From Candidatus Hydrogenedentota bacterium (GTDB taxonomy: Bacteria; Hydrogenedentota; Hydrogenedentia; Hydrogenedentales; SLHB01): a DNA stretch of 36,768 nt. A program made the position numbers and the translations under genes. Of this stretch, positions 27,024-36,768 are shown piece after piece. The notes below the pieces were generated by a model. It searched no databases. It had not been told where the DNA came from and worked only from the letters and a program-made list of their open reading frames with translations. Where the stretch lies: the NCBI GenBank assembly GCA_020847495.1, contig JADLCA010000579.1, positions 1 to 36,768 on the forward strand, written 5' to 3'. Within the stretch, counting starts at the first letter, position 1. Each line of letters begins with the position of its first letter.

Positions 27024-29003
27024 ATGAAAATCAAAGTCTTGCTAGCCTTCGTCGTATGTTGCGTTCTAAGCTCGGGATCTGCGTTTGCCGCCGATACGAA
27101 AACAACGACAATGCAGTCCATTCCCCTAACACATACTTCATCTTCGCTGCAATTGAATGTCGAGGCGGACCGCGAGTCCGCGCGGCTGACACAAATGGGA
27201 TGGGACACGGAAGGCACCAAACGCGCGGGGATCAACCTGCTCAAAGCACCCGTTGAACCACGCTTGCTTAAAGGCGATTCCGTAGTAGCCGCGCAGACTC
27301 GCGTGGAGACGCCAAACGCGGAAACGGTGCGCTACACGCACGCTCTGCCGAGTGAGACTTGGATTGCATGGGAAATCTTCGTCGGGGCAGACGGGTTGCG
27401 CATGCAGGTCTCGTCGAGCGGGGATGTCTCGAAAGACGCGGACAAGGTGCAACTGGGATTTCCTTTTGAGCCAACAACGGCAGTCACCTGTGTCATCAGC
27501 AACAACTGGACAGAAGATGGCAAGTTCCTGCTCCCCGCCATCCTGAACGCGCCCGACCTCGGCCAGATGCTGCTCACGCACACGGGCGAGGGCCATCCCG
27601 AAGGCCGGATCGAAGGAAACCGGAAGGAACGCTGGGTCACGGTCACCCTGGAGCTTTCGATTCCTCCTGAGGGTATTGCATCCACATTGGCATTCACTCC
27701 CGTGGTGTTGCCCAAACCCGCGGGGTTTGCCGACGACCGGCAATGGCAGGCTGCGCGCAGGGGATGGTTCAACTTGATTCAATTGAGCTGCGGGGCATCC
27801 GGAGGAAGCAATGAGGTGATCGGCGTGTGGGCCAACAACGTGCTTAGCGATCCCGTCAGCAGCGTCCTGTACATGCTCGTGGATGCGACGCTGCTTGTGC
27901 CCGAGCTGGCGCCGGGCGTCTCAATGCCTCCCATTCTGCGGCGCTCGGTGGAGTACTGGCTCGATCACAAGACCAATGAAGACGGGCTCATTGCTTACAC
28001 GGCCCGCGGTACCGCCGGACGGGAAGCCGAGAGCGAACAGGAAGGTAATCCGGCCGACAGCCAGAATGTGATGGATGCGAATCCGTCGGTCTTGATCGGC
28101 GCGTGGGGCTATGTGAAAGCCACGGATGATATCGAGTGGCTCAAGGGACGCATCAAGGATCTGGAGTCTATCTCATCCTATTTGGAACGGCGCGATATCG
28201 ATGGCGATGGCCTGGTGGAATCCAAGCAGAGTGGAAACAGCGGGTCGCGGCCTCCGCGCAATCCAGATTGCGCCTGGGACTGCTACACCAGCGGGCATAA
28301 GAATGCCTATGTGAACACGCTGGTGTACCGGGCGTGGCGAGGCATGGCTGATCTGGAAAAGAGATTGGGCCGCACGGAACAGGAGCGCCACTATCAGCAG
28401 CAGGCCGATCAACTGAAAGCAGCGTTTCTGCCCGCGTTCTACAACCCTGAAACGGGGTGGCTGGGGTTCTGGAGGAGCCGGGACGGCGTGCTTCACGACA
28501 TCTACTCCGATGCGCCGACCAGCTTCGCTATCAACTACGGGCTTATCGAAAAGGAGAAGGGCAGGGAGATGCTGGGGCGCTTCTGGAGCGCGCTGAAGGA
28601 GACAGGGTTCACACGCTTCGATCTGGGCACGCCCGTTTCCCTTCGCCCCATCCCACGCGAAGAGATGGAAGCATACTTCGAGTTTCAGCAATTCCTGAAC
28701 GGCGGCTGCTGCGTGAGCAACACTTCGTACCTGCTCAATGCGCTGTACATAACCGGCATGACGGCTGAGGCCGGCACCATCATGGAGGCCATGCTCAAGC
28801 GGCAGCAGGATGGCGTCTTTCCAAACGGCGGGGGATTCCAGAACGGTTTTGTCGATCGCATGGGCGCGGGGGCGGAAGTGTTCGACTGGAGCGGGAACCC
28901 CGCCGGATACGAAGGCCATCTCGTCTACTGTTGGGCCTTCCTGCAGTCCATGATACTGCGCGAGCCGGCCCTGCGCGAGGTCGTCTACGAGGGCTGCTTT
29001 TAG
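27024..29003 (+). CDS. secreted six-hairpin glycosidase-like protein
   Basis: ORF trimmed to ATG at 27024 (AGGAG upstream; signal peptide MKIKVLLAFVVCCVLSSGSAFAAD). C-terminal alpha/alpha-barrel-like region YNPETGWLGFWRSRDGVLHDIYSDAPTSFAINYGLI. Confidence 0.78.
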   Translation: MKIKVLLAFVVCCVLSSGSAFAADTKTTTMQSIPLTHTSSSLQLNVEADRESARLTQMGWDTEGTKRAGINLLKAPVEPRLLKGDSVVAAQTRVETPNAETVRYTHALPSETWIAWEIFVGADGLRMQVSSSGDVSKDADKVQLGFPFEPTTAVTCVISNNWTEDGKFLLPAILNAPDLGQMLLTHTGEGHPEGRIEGNRKERWVTVTLELSIPPEGIASTLAFTPVVLPKPAGFADDRQWQAARRGWFNLIQLSCGASGGSNEVIGVWANNVLSDPVSSVLYMLVDATLLVPELAPGVSMPPILRRSVEYWLDHKTNEDGLIAYTARGTAGREAESEQEGNPADSQNVMDANPSVLIGAWGYVKATDDIEWLKGRIKDLESISSYLERRDIDGDGLVESKQSGNSGSRPPRNPDCAWDCYTSGHKNAYVNTLVYRAWRGMADLEKRLGRTEQERHYQQQADQLKAAFLPAFYNPETGWLGFWRSRDGVLHDIYSDAPTSFAINYGLIEKEKGREMLGRFWSALKETGFTRFDLGTPVSLRPIPREEMEAYFEFQQFLNGGCCVSNTSYLLNALYITGMTAEAGTIMEAMLKRQQDGVFPNGGGFQNGFVDRMGAGAEVFDWSGNPAGYEGHLVYCWAFLQSMILREPALREVVYEGCF

Positions 29004-29114
29004 CGGCATGTCCTCCCGCAGGAATCAACCGGAATCGATTCCGTGAATGCTTCGCCTTGTCCTCTTGTGATACGCTTTGTTTCCATTTGCGGTCACGAAA
29101 GAGGGAGAGGTCCC

Positions 29115-30377
29115 ATGGGAGTTTCCAGCACGGCGCCTCGCGTCACGCTTATCGGCAGCGGCATGATCACCCAGGTGCAGATCCTGCCATCGATATACCA
29201 GCTTCAGCGGCTTGGCGTGGTTGGTGATATCCACATCTGCGACGCGCGCGCCCGTTTTCTCAAGAATCTCGCGGAGAATGAGCCGCTTCGGAAGGCCTTT
29301 CCGGGTCAAGGATTCACGGCTCATCCCGATCCCGCGTCCACGGCGCTCGATGATACGAATACGGAGGCTTTCAAACAGGTGCTGGCGGCGGCGCCCAAGG
29401 GCAGCGTGGCCGTCATTGCCGTACCCGATCAATTCCATTACCCCATCCTGAAAGAGGCGCTGCTCAACGATCTCCACGTGTGCATCGTAAAGCCGCTGGT
29501 TTTGAAGTTCGCGCAGGCGGAGGAGATTGCCGAATTGGCTTACAGGCGCGGCTTGGTCGTCGGCGTCGAATATCACAAACGCTTCGATCACCGTGCGCTG
29601 ATGGCGCGGCGCGCCTATAGAAACGGCAGATTCGGGGAGTTCCGCTTGGCGCAGGCCCAAATGATCGAGCCGCGCTATTACTACCACTCGAACTTCCAGA
29701 ACTGGTGCACGGTAGAGAACAGCGACATGTTCACCTACGTGGGCTGCCATTACGTCGATCAGGTGGCCTTCATCACGGGACTGCGCCCGGTGCGCGTCAG
29801 CGTGTACGGCATTGTCGAGGAGTACCCCAACGGTAACAATGGCTTCCTCTGGACGGATGGGCGTATCATCTGGGAGAACGGGGCCTGCCTCAGCGTCGTG
29901 GATGCAATGGGGTATCCCGACCGGGCTGCGGGCGGCAATTACCAGGGCCTCGCCATGTGGGGCAAAGGGCCCGATGACGCGACGCTCATCTTCCACTCGG
30001 ATCAGTATCGCGGGCTTAAGTATGGCTACACCGAGGCGGGCACGGACCCCGGGGATACCGTGTATGCCGAGCCCAATCCCGATTACTTTCAGCTCCTCGA
30101 CATCGGCGGAGGCGGCCTGACGCCGGTGGGCTACGGCTATCGCAGCATCGAGTACATCGTGCAGGCGTGCCGCAAGGCCGGCGCGATGGAGAGCATCGAT
30201 GACCGGCGCGCCTTTATCAGACAGCTTGACGAGGAAGGCATCATGGCCACGCCTGCCAACAGCAGCTACAACGAGTTGGTCATCGAAGCGGGACGAAAGA
30301 GCATTCTGTCTGGGGGCCGCGAGGTCGAGATTCACTACGGCCCCGATGCGCACGTCGAGTTCCGGCACTACGACTAA
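29115..30377 (+). CDS. Gfo/Idh/MocA-family oxidoreductase
   Basis: ORF trimmed to ATG at 29115 (GAGGGAGAGG upstream). VTLIGSGMITQVQILPSIYQL Rossmann start; HVCIVKPLVLKFAQAEEIAELAYRRGLVVGVEYHKRFDH. Confidence 0.88.
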   Translation: MGVSSTAPRVTLIGSGMITQVQILPSIYQLQRLGVVGDIHICDARARFLKNLAENEPLRKAFPGQGFTAHPDPASTALDDTNTEAFKQVLAAAPKGSVAVIAVPDQFHYPILKEALLNDLHVCIVKPLVLKFAQAEEIAELAYRRGLVVGVEYHKRFDHRALMARRAYRNGRFGEFRLAQAQMIEPRYYYHSNFQNWCTVENSDMFTYVGCHYVDQVAFITGLRPVRVSVYGIVEEYPNGNNGFLWTDGRIIWENGACLSVVDAMGYPDRAAGGNYQGLAMWGKGPDDATLIFHSDQYRGLKYGYTEAGTDPGDTVYAEPNPDYFQLLDIGGGGLTPVGYGYRSIEYIVQACRKAGAMESIDDRRAFIRQLDEEGIMATPANSSYNELVIEAGRKSILSGGREVEIHYGPDAHVEFRHYD

Positions 30378-30433
30378 AGTCCCGGTGCCGAGAACGGAGC
30401 GAGCAAATCCGAGCTCTTCTGGAGAGAAATCCT

Positions 30434-33400
30434 ATGAGTGCGTTCGTTTCCGCGCTTGTGGTCTCGACCTTTCTGTGCGCAAATCCCGCGCTTGAGGCAG
30501 CGCCCGGCGCGCTCGGCGGCGTCACGCTGTATAATCCGACGCCGTGGCAGGGGCCCGCGTTGGCGGAAGTGCCCACGGGCCGTATCGCCGCGCCAGGCCT
30601 CATCGATTGGGAGAACGTGCGCCTCCTTGTGGATGGCAGGGAGGCCCCGTTTCTTATCCGCGAAGGCCGCGCGCATTGGCAGGCGCAATTGCGGTCTCCA
30701 GCGTTGCCGCCACGCGCGGAAGACCTGCTGGTCTTCTGGTGCGCCGTTCCTCCGGGGTCCTGGGCCCGTGTGGATGTTGTGTCAGGTGCGCCCTCTTCGT
30801 CGGCTGCGATCGAACGGACGGACTCGGCTCTGAAGGTCAATTATGAGCATGTCCAAGCTGTCCTCGATGCGTCGACGGGCATGCTCACCAGCCTGCACAT
30901 CTACGGCACGCCACTCCTCAGCGAGCCCATGTCCGCAACCTTCAACCACGTTGACACGAATAGCTTCGCAACTACTGGCGCGATTGGGCCAGGCTATCTT
31001 CCCTTTTCTGTTGAGTTTCAACGTGGCGCCGCCCTGCCGTCCCTCGCCGCGCTTGCCTCGGTCGCATCTACCCCGGCCATGACCGAGGTGAACTTTGTTC
31101 TGACACCGGAAGGCGGCCCGGCCATGGGCCTGACCTATCGCATTCACGCCGCGGGGCTAGTCGAGATTGTCGCGGACGAGCGGCCCTGGCAGGGTGCCAG
31201 CCCTTGGCTAAACGCGGCGGCGCAGTTTTCCTTGCGAATGGCCGGAGTTGTCGAGCCGCTTCCGTATCACGAAGAGCGCATGCCGTTCTACGGATTCAAG
31301 GACTACAACGGGGCGTTCGATCAGACCGCGCAGCACATCACGTTGGGCGAGACGCACATAATCGCACTGGGCGAAGAGACCGTGAACGGGCGCCGCTGGC
31401 AGCGCAGACTCTTTGCGTGGGCCGGCACGCAGGAAGCTTCGGTGACGAATGCGGTCGAGATATTGGACGAAGGGCTGATTGTGCTCCCGGTTCCCCTGTG
31501 CTCCAAGCCTGTCGGGGATGCAGTCAAGCTGGAGTTTCCGCCAGAGGCCAAGACCATAGCCGGTCTGCTGTCGGATGTGCTGGCAGCCCACGGCGTGACG
31601 GTCAGCGAAAACGCCGCGGCAAGTATCCGGCTTGAGATTGGCGAGGATCCCGGAATGGCCATCGACGTGGACGGATTCGAGATCCGCGCATCGGAACAGG
31701 ACGTCATCATCCATTCGACGAACCTGCTCGGCCTTCATCGCGCGGTGAGAGCCATTGCAGCGCATGCAAAGCGACACGAGCTGAAATCTGGCTTGCCGCT
31801 GATTGCTGAGAATCCGGTTGTTCCCCTGCGAGGCGGCGGTTTCGGCGGCGGCAACTTCGAGGTTGATTTCCCTTACGGCTCGGATGAGAACTGGCAGCGG
31901 GTTTTCGATGGTCTGCTGGATTCGGGAATGAACGTCTTCTGGTGTCTCGGCATGTGGAGCAATTGGAAGTTCCCGATTACCTACAAGTACATACCGGAAC
32001 TCCAATCCGATTCGCCGGAAGCCTACGATGAATCCTCCGGCGTGCTCTTTCCGGAAGCCGCGCAGCACCGCGAGCATGCGCTTCGATTGCTGGAGTACCT
32101 GCACGCGCGTGGAGCGCCGGTCTACCTGTGGCTTCCAATTGGGTGCGTGCCCACGACCTTTCTCGACCGCTATCCGGAAGCCTTGAAGCCCGGCTCCGTG
32201 GAGGAATTCTGGGGCCGCCCAAAAGGAACGCCCTGTTTCACCCATCCCATGTATCATGCGTACCTCAATGCCTTTCTCCGCGAACTCGTCGAGACCTACG
32301 CCTTGGATGGCGTCGTGTTGGTGCGCGATGACAACGGCGGCGTTTGCGACTGCGAACGATGCAAGGCCTTCGTGGCGGATTCCCGCACGAAGAGCGCGGT
32401 GTGGGAGCAATACCTGCAGATATACGACACGTTGCGGCGGCTGGGGTTCAAGGGCGCGATCGGCGTGTATCCCTATTTCGATGGATACACCCCCGCGCTC
32501 GATCCGTTGCTGCCCGAAGATATGATCGTGGCGGGTCATGGCGCTTCGCTTGCCGCGCTCGCGCGGCGCCACGGCCGCGTCGGCCACATGCCGGACACGT
32601 GGCTGGACAATCTCTACACAAACTTCCGGCTTCCCTCGACTCCGAGGGTACGCCGCCTGCTCGCGGACCGGGGCACGTTTTGGATCGGGGGCGCGTATTG
32701 CGGCACCGAGCTGCCATGGGAAGGGCTCGGCTACTTCGGCTGGGAGCCAACCGCGACGGCGAATTCGTTACGCTATCATTGGGGCGAACGCACGTTCGGA
32801 CCGGAGGCCGCGCTCTCGTTTGTTGCATTGAATGATGCCTACGAGGCGATGTGGGATATCAACGCGAGGTACCTGATTCCCAATGTATGGGGGCAATTGC
32901 CGCCGGAAGAACGCGAGCGCATCACGCGTGACGCCATGCACGGCCTTGCTCTGTTCGCGGAACGCTTCGCTATGTTACGCAAAAACGTGGAAGAAGAAAA
33001 GCACGCGACTTGGCTGTCCCACCTGGAACTCTGGCCCGTCTTCTTCGAATACCACTTGCGCCGCATGGGACGCTTCGCGGAAATCTCCGATCTCGTGAAG
33101 TCACACCGGGACGCCATCGACGCGGGTGGAAGGCTGCCTGAGGATGTCCGCTCGAACGTGCTCTCCAAGTATGCTGAAACCTATGAGTGGGCGGAGCGCT
33201 ACCGCGGCGCGCTTGCCGCTGCGCCCGGCGACATGCTTGCCAGTACTCGCAACATGACCATGCCCTATAAGGAGTGGATGTCGGGATGCGATGGCTGGCT
33301 CGATCCACTGCTCGAGCGCCCGCAGTTTCGCGGGACCATGGAAATCCCGGAGGTGACTGCAGATGCTGGGCAGCCGTTCACGGTGCATGTCTCGCTTCAC

Positions 33401-33661
33401 AACACGGGTATCTGTCCCTGGGTCGAGAAGGCGGAGCAGGTTGTCGAATTCTCGAAGGAGGGACAAGAACTAGGCCTGCCTGCGCGTTGGGTGCTGACCG
33501 GTGAACCCATTGCGCCCGGCGATCAACGCGAGCTGACATTTGAAGGCAAGGCCCCGGCAGGACCCGGAAGCGCTCAAGTGGCTATCGCGTTCTACAATCC
33601 GTTCCGCGCCCCAACGAAGATTGTCGAGAAGACCTTCAAGATCACCTGGGAAAGCAAGTGA
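30434..33661 (+). CDS. large secreted DUF4838/GH20-like (alpha-glucuronidase-like) putative glycoside hydrolase with C-terminal beta-sandwich
   Basis: SD GGAGAG; signal-like N-terminus; internal GH20b-like segment (IRASEQDVIIHSTNLLGLHRAVRAIAAH) followed by a TIM-barrel-like region with LVRDDNGGVCDCERCKAF, reminiscent of DUF4838 proteins; C-terminal Ig-like HNTGICPWVEKAEQVVEF. Confidence 0.68.
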   Translation: MSAFVSALVVSTFLCANPALEAAPGALGGVTLYNPTPWQGPALAEVPTGRIAAPGLIDWENVRLLVDGREAPFLIREGRAHWQAQLRSPALPPRAEDLLVFWCAVPPGSWARVDVVSGAPSSSAAIERTDSALKVNYEHVQAVLDASTGMLTSLHIYGTPLLSEPMSATFNHVDTNSFATTGAIGPGYLPFSVEFQRGAALPSLAALASVASTPAMTEVNFVLTPEGGPAMGLTYRIHAAGLVEIVADERPWQGASPWLNAAAQFSLRMAGVVEPLPYHEERMPFYGFKDYNGAFDQTAQHITLGETHIIALGEETVNGRRWQRRLFAWAGTQEASVTNAVEILDEGLIVLPVPLCSKPVGDAVKLEFPPEAKTIAGLLSDVLAAHGVTVSENAAASIRLEIGEDPGMAIDVDGFEIRASEQDVIIHSTNLLGLHRAVRAIAAHAKRHELKSGLPLIAENPVVPLRGGGFGGGNFEVDFPYGSDENWQRVFDGLLDSGMNVFWCLGMWSNWKFPITYKYIPELQSDSPEAYDESSGVLFPEAAQHREHALRLLEYLHARGAPVYLWLPIGCVPTTFLDRYPEALKPGSVEEFWGRPKGTPCFTHPMYHAYLNAFLRELVETYALDGVVLVRDDNGGVCDCERCKAFVADSRTKSAVWEQYLQIYDTLRRLGFKGAIGVYPYFDGYTPALDPLLPEDMIVAGHGASLAALARRHGRVGHMPDTWLDNLYTNFRLPSTPRVRRLLADRGTFWIGGAYCGTELPWEGLGYFGWEPTATANSLRYHWGERTFGPEAALSFVALNDAYEAMWDINARYLIPNVWGQLPPEERERITRDAMHGLALFAERFAMLRKNVEEEKHATWLSHLELWPVFFEYHLRRMGRFAEISDLVKSHRDAIDAGGRLPEDVRSNVLSKYAETYEWAERYRGALAAAPGDMLASTRNMTMPYKEWMSGCDGWLDPLLERPQFRGTMEIPEVTADAGQPFTVHVSLHNTGICPWVEKAEQVVEFSKEGQELGLPARWVLTGEPIAPGDQRELTFEGKAPAGPGSAQVAIAFYNPFRAPTKIVEKTFKITWESK

Positions 33662-33707
33662 GCGCCCCATATCCGGAAACCACATCGCACGGCGGAGCCG
33701 CATTCTG

Positions 33708-33738
33708 GTACTGCCTCGCTCGCCGAGCGCGGCAGCAC
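33708..33738 (+). repeat. 31-bp palindromic REP-like element, copy 1
   Basis: GTACTGCCTCGCTCGCCGAGCGCGGCAGCAC; 13 of 15 positions self-pair. Confidence 0.9.
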
Positions 33739-33842
33739 AGCGCCTCGTTCAAGTGTCTGAAGCAACGGATCAAGCAGCACTTGCACTCGGCGGCGTGTGT
33801 GGTCAAATGAACATTGATTGCCCGATTGCTGAGGGCAGTCTT

Positions 33843-33873
33843 GTGCTGCCGCGCTCGGCGAGCGAGGCAGTAC
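33843..33873 (-). repeat. 31-bp palindromic REP-like element, copy 2 (inverted)
   Basis: GTGCTGCCGCGCTCGGCGAGCGAGGCAGTAC, exact reverse complement of 33708-33738. Confidence 0.9.
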
Positions 33874-33953
33874 TTTGGAGGCTACATCAACGCTGGTTTC
33901 CTCATTGATGCTACCTGCTTGGCTTTGCGGCATTGCCCTGCCACGCCGTGCAC

Positions 33954-36768
33954 CTACGGCATCGGTAAGATAAACTCCTGCGGTCCGTCGAGCGTCATTT
34001 CTCGCGGCGCGGCGTTGGGCATACTGATGCGGATCGCGCTGCGACCATTAAGATAAAGATGCAGGTTTCCCGCATCGCGCTCAACGATGACATGAACGGG
34101 CGATGCGGATTCTATCTGAATGGGGATGCGTTCAATGACTGCGCATTCACTCTCATCAAGCGAAACCTGCGTGCGCACGGATTCAGCATCCACGGCAGTG
34201 ACGAATCCAGCGCGGATCGGATGGCCGCGCCCGTCGTAGCGGTAGGCCACGTGAAGATCCCGATTACCGTCCCAACCGTAGATGCCGCTGTGCATCGTGA
34301 CGAGGCGCTCCTTCCCCTTGACGTATCCGGCGTGAACTTCCTGCACGGTGATCGGATACATGCGTTTCGGGGCCGATTCATACGCCAGTCTCGCCGGTTC
34401 GTTGTAATAAAAGTACAAATTGCCCCAGCGCAGCTTGTTCAAGACATCTTTGTAGACGCCTTCTTCCGAGGAGCACACCGCGGGGTCACCCAGCGTGACG
34501 GGAGTGGGGAGGAGGGCGACATCAGGCCCTTCCGTAACTTCCTTGTCAGTGATTACCGGTAGCGCGCAGAGCGAACGCGTGGGAACGACGCCGTTGGCAA
34601 TGACCACGCCTCCTTTGCTCCAGATCTTTCGGCACCAAGCAGCCATGGCATCCTGGGTGATCAGGATGACCGAGGCCTTCCTGCGTGTGATGAGATGTGT
34701 CGAGGGATCGATATCGGCGCTGTGGCCGTCCCATCGATCGTAGGTGTATTCAGCGCCGTAGCCGAAGAGGAATCCGTCCGAGAACACACCCTCGGCCCCC
34801 ATCTCATCCATCATGACGTCAACGCTATCGAGAAGGGCCTTGCCAAAGCTGTTTTCCAACGTTGGGTAGAAGATCCACCAGCGCCAGTTGTCCGCAACCC
34901 TTTCAGCCGAAAAGTACGAGCCGTTCGTGTACTCGTAGGGATAGACCACTTGACTGCCGTCAGGGCCGACGACCTTCGAGTCCGGGAAGCGCTCTTCCGG
35001 CCGGTTCGTCGCATAGAGTTGGTGGGCTACATGAAACATACCCTTGGCCTCGGGCCGCACGGCAGCGAGGGCATCCATCATTGCGCGGACCTGCTTGCGC
35101 TCCCGGGGGAATTCCGTGAACTCGATGCCCTCGACCGAAACCGAGGGGTCGTCCGTGCACCACGATAGGCAGGCAAGCGTGACGTATCTCGGTTCGCGCA
35201 GGGCGAAGTAGTCAGGGCCGGGCACGAGAGACGCGTCGCGTTTGCTCTGCGATCCCTGCAAGAACGCAAGGCCGCCCTCGATGGTGACTTCATTGCGGTG
35301 CTCGTCGCGGCGAATGGCGTTGACGAAGTCGTAGTAGTCGCCGGTTGCGTTGGCATAGACGGCCCACTCCAGGGTGTACGAAGCGCCCGCGTCAAGCGCG
35401 AACTCCCGCGAATAGAGGTCCACCCAGGTTTGGCCATCCGTCGCGCCGCGGCTCTGGACAATGTAGACATCGTCCAGGGCCACGAGACCCGCGCCGAATC
35501 CCGGTTTCACAAGAAACACGTTGGGGCAGAATTTCAGAGGGCGATCATCCACAGGGCGAACGGTTTCCTTCGCCGCCACGAGCGCCTTCTCGAAAGTCCC
35601 GTCTGTGGCGGTGAGCCTGTTGTGAAAGACGAGTCCCAGCGGTTCCGAGGTGAGATTGGTGATCGTGTCTGTGACCACGACCCGGCCCGGCCCCGGATGC
35701 AACGCGCGCGCCACCGCGTAGTACTGGCCATGCGCCTCAACGTTGTGCCCATCGGGTGAAACGGTCTTCCATTGCGGTTCGCCGCCCGTATCGGCGGAAC
35801 CAACACATTTCAGCCAGTTCTCGCCGCCATTCGGTATCGAGAAGGAAGTCTCGAGCGCGAACCGCGTTTCACCCGCGATAACATAGGTTCCGCCGCCGGG
35901 CGAAGCCTCAATGCGGCATTCGAGTGGCGGCGGCCCCGCTGAAAGCGGCGCCAGCGTTGACTCCGCAGGGGAAGGTACCACCGGATCGGGCTCGGGAAAG
36001 CGAAAAGGAACGGAGGCCTGCGCGGTCCGTGCCGAACCGGTCAACTCGGCGCGCAACTCGTATTCACCATGCGTCAGCCCATCCAGCGAGAACGCGTATA
36101 AGCCGCAGCCTGCGCGAGGGATCTCGGAAACCGTTTGCGACGCCAGGACCTCGCCGTCCCGGCGCGCCATAGCCACGTGCACCGCCTCACCGGCGGTCAA
36201 CGGCATTACGCCGAGAAACGCCACCTCGGCGCGCGCCTCCTTGTCGTCGTAGTAGATATACGGCTTGAGCGACAACTGCCCCGCGTGAGCACCGGTTTTC
36301 CCGTAACGTTCCGCGCCGCGCCAGTAGCGTTCCGCAATCTCGTTTGCCGCGATGGCGCGGTTCAACAGCGTTACCTCGAAAATAGTTCCGCGGAAGGACT
36401 GGCCCGGGCTGCTGATACGAAACGGCGCTGTGCCGAATTCCTGGGGCCGCACCGTCAGCGTTGCGTCAGGAAGTCCATTGACGTAGATGGTTGCCGAGTC
36501 GCCTTGGCGGACCACTGCAACAAAGTGTGCCTCGCGGTTGGGAAGAACCGTCGCGCCAAAAGCGTATTGGTCCACCCCGGCCTGACTCTCGCGGTACGTG
36601 ATTCGCGATGTCCCTCCATCGATGCGCAGCACGAACCCTTCCGCCCGGTAGCTTTCACAATCGACAATGGTCCAGTTGGTGGCCTCGTCGGGGTACGGCG
36701 ACGCATCCAGGCGTACCCAGGCGAGGATTGTGGAGTCCCCCGAAATCTTCAGTGCGCGATTGTCGCCG
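33954..36768 (-). CDS. LamG/concanavalin-like domain protein with glycoside-hydrolase-like body, 5'-truncated by window edge
   Basis: Frame is open from the provided start (36632) to the window end and reads DNRALKISGDSTILAWVRLDASPYPDEATNWTIVDCESYRAEGFVLRIDGG..., a LamG strand pattern. Body contains MMDEMGAEGVFSDGFLFGYGAEYTYDRWDGH. Confidence 0.78.
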   Translation of the reverse strand, partial: GDNRALKISGDSTILAWVRLDASPYPDEATNWTIVDCESYRAEGFVLRIDGGTSRITYRESQAGVDQYAFGATVLPNREAHFVAVVRQGDSATIYVNGLPDATLTVRPQEFGTAPFRISSPGQSFRGTIFEVTLLNRAIAANEIAERYWRGAERYGKTGAHAGQLSLKPYIYYDDKEARAEVAFLGVMPLTAGEAVHVAMARRDGEVLASQTVSEIPRAGCGLYAFSLDGLTHGEYELRAELTGSARTAQASVPFRFPEPDPVVPSPAESTLAPLSAGPPPLECRIEASPGGGTYVIAGETRFALETSFSIPNGGENWLKCVGSADTGGEPQWKTVSPDGHNVEAHGQYYAVARALHPGPGRVVVTDTITNLTSEPLGLVFHNRLTATDGTFEKALVAAKETVRPVDDRPLKFCPNVFLVKPGFGAGLVALDDVYIVQSRGATDGQTWVDLYSREFALDAGASYTLEWAVYANATGDYYDFVNAIRRDEHRNEVTIEGGLAFLQGSQSKRDASLVPGPDYFALREPRYVTLACLSWCTDDPSVSVEGIEFTEFPRERKQVRAMMDALAAVRPEAKGMFHVAHQLYATNRPEERFPDSKVVGPDGSQVVYPYEYTNGSYFSAERVADNWRWWIFYPTLENSFGKALLDSVDVMMDEMGAEGVFSDGFLFGYGAEYTYDRWDGHSADIDPSTHLITRRKASVILITQDAMAAWCRKIWSKGGVVIANGVVPTRSLCALPVITDKEVTEGPDVALLPTPVTLGDPAVCSSEEGVYKDVLNKLRWGNLYFYYNEPARLAYESAPKRMYPITVQEVHAGYVKGKERLVTMHSGIYGWDGNRDLHVAYRYDGRGHPIRAGFVTAVDAESVRTQVSLDESECAVIERIPIQIESASPVHVIVERDAGNLHLYLNGRSAIRISMPNAAPREMTLDGPQEFILPMP

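Noticed and set aside
33540-33933. Short ORFs (VLPRSPSAAAQ.../VLPRSASEAV...) across 33.7-33.9 kb
   Set aside because: Mirror-image translations of the 31-bp inverted repeat.
1-36768. tRNA/rRNA genes
   Set aside because: No tRNA-like cloverleaf or rRNA-like sequence recognised by eye in the intergenic gaps; a tRNAscan/Infernal run would be decisive.

Overview
This is a ~36.8 kb, GC-rich bacterial chromosomal window. The gene content (many secreted glycoside-active proteins, Gfo/Idh oxidoreductases, DUF1080, palindromic intergenic repeats) is consistent with a PVC-group or Hydrogenedentes-like organism, but taxonomy is inference only. I support 19 protein-coding genes, two of them truncated by the window edges. 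They fall into four blocks: (i) a sialidase-like BNR protein and a secreted propeller protein; (ii) a tightly packed minus-strand operon of MscS channel, DUF2207 protein, circularly permuted ATP-grasp/alpha-E protein and transglutaminase; (iii) a small accessory block with a Gp37/Gp68-like (DUF5131) three-Cys protein and a RhuM-family protein; (iv) a glycan-processing locus with Gfo/Idh + HEAT-DUF1080, GH38 alpha-mannosidase, DegT aminotransferase, a six-hairpin glycosidase-like protein, a second Gfo/Idh, a DUF4838/GH20-like protein and a LamG-containing protein. The strongest finding is a 345-aa LAGLIDADG intein inside the DUF5131 protein, inserted immediately before the last cysteine of its CX6CX2C motif. 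The intein's own Cys1 takes that ligand position in the unspliced precursor, which suggests metal- or redox-dependent splicing. Several intergenic gaps carry palindromic, REP-like inverted-repeat pairs and short 9-10 bp periodic repeats.
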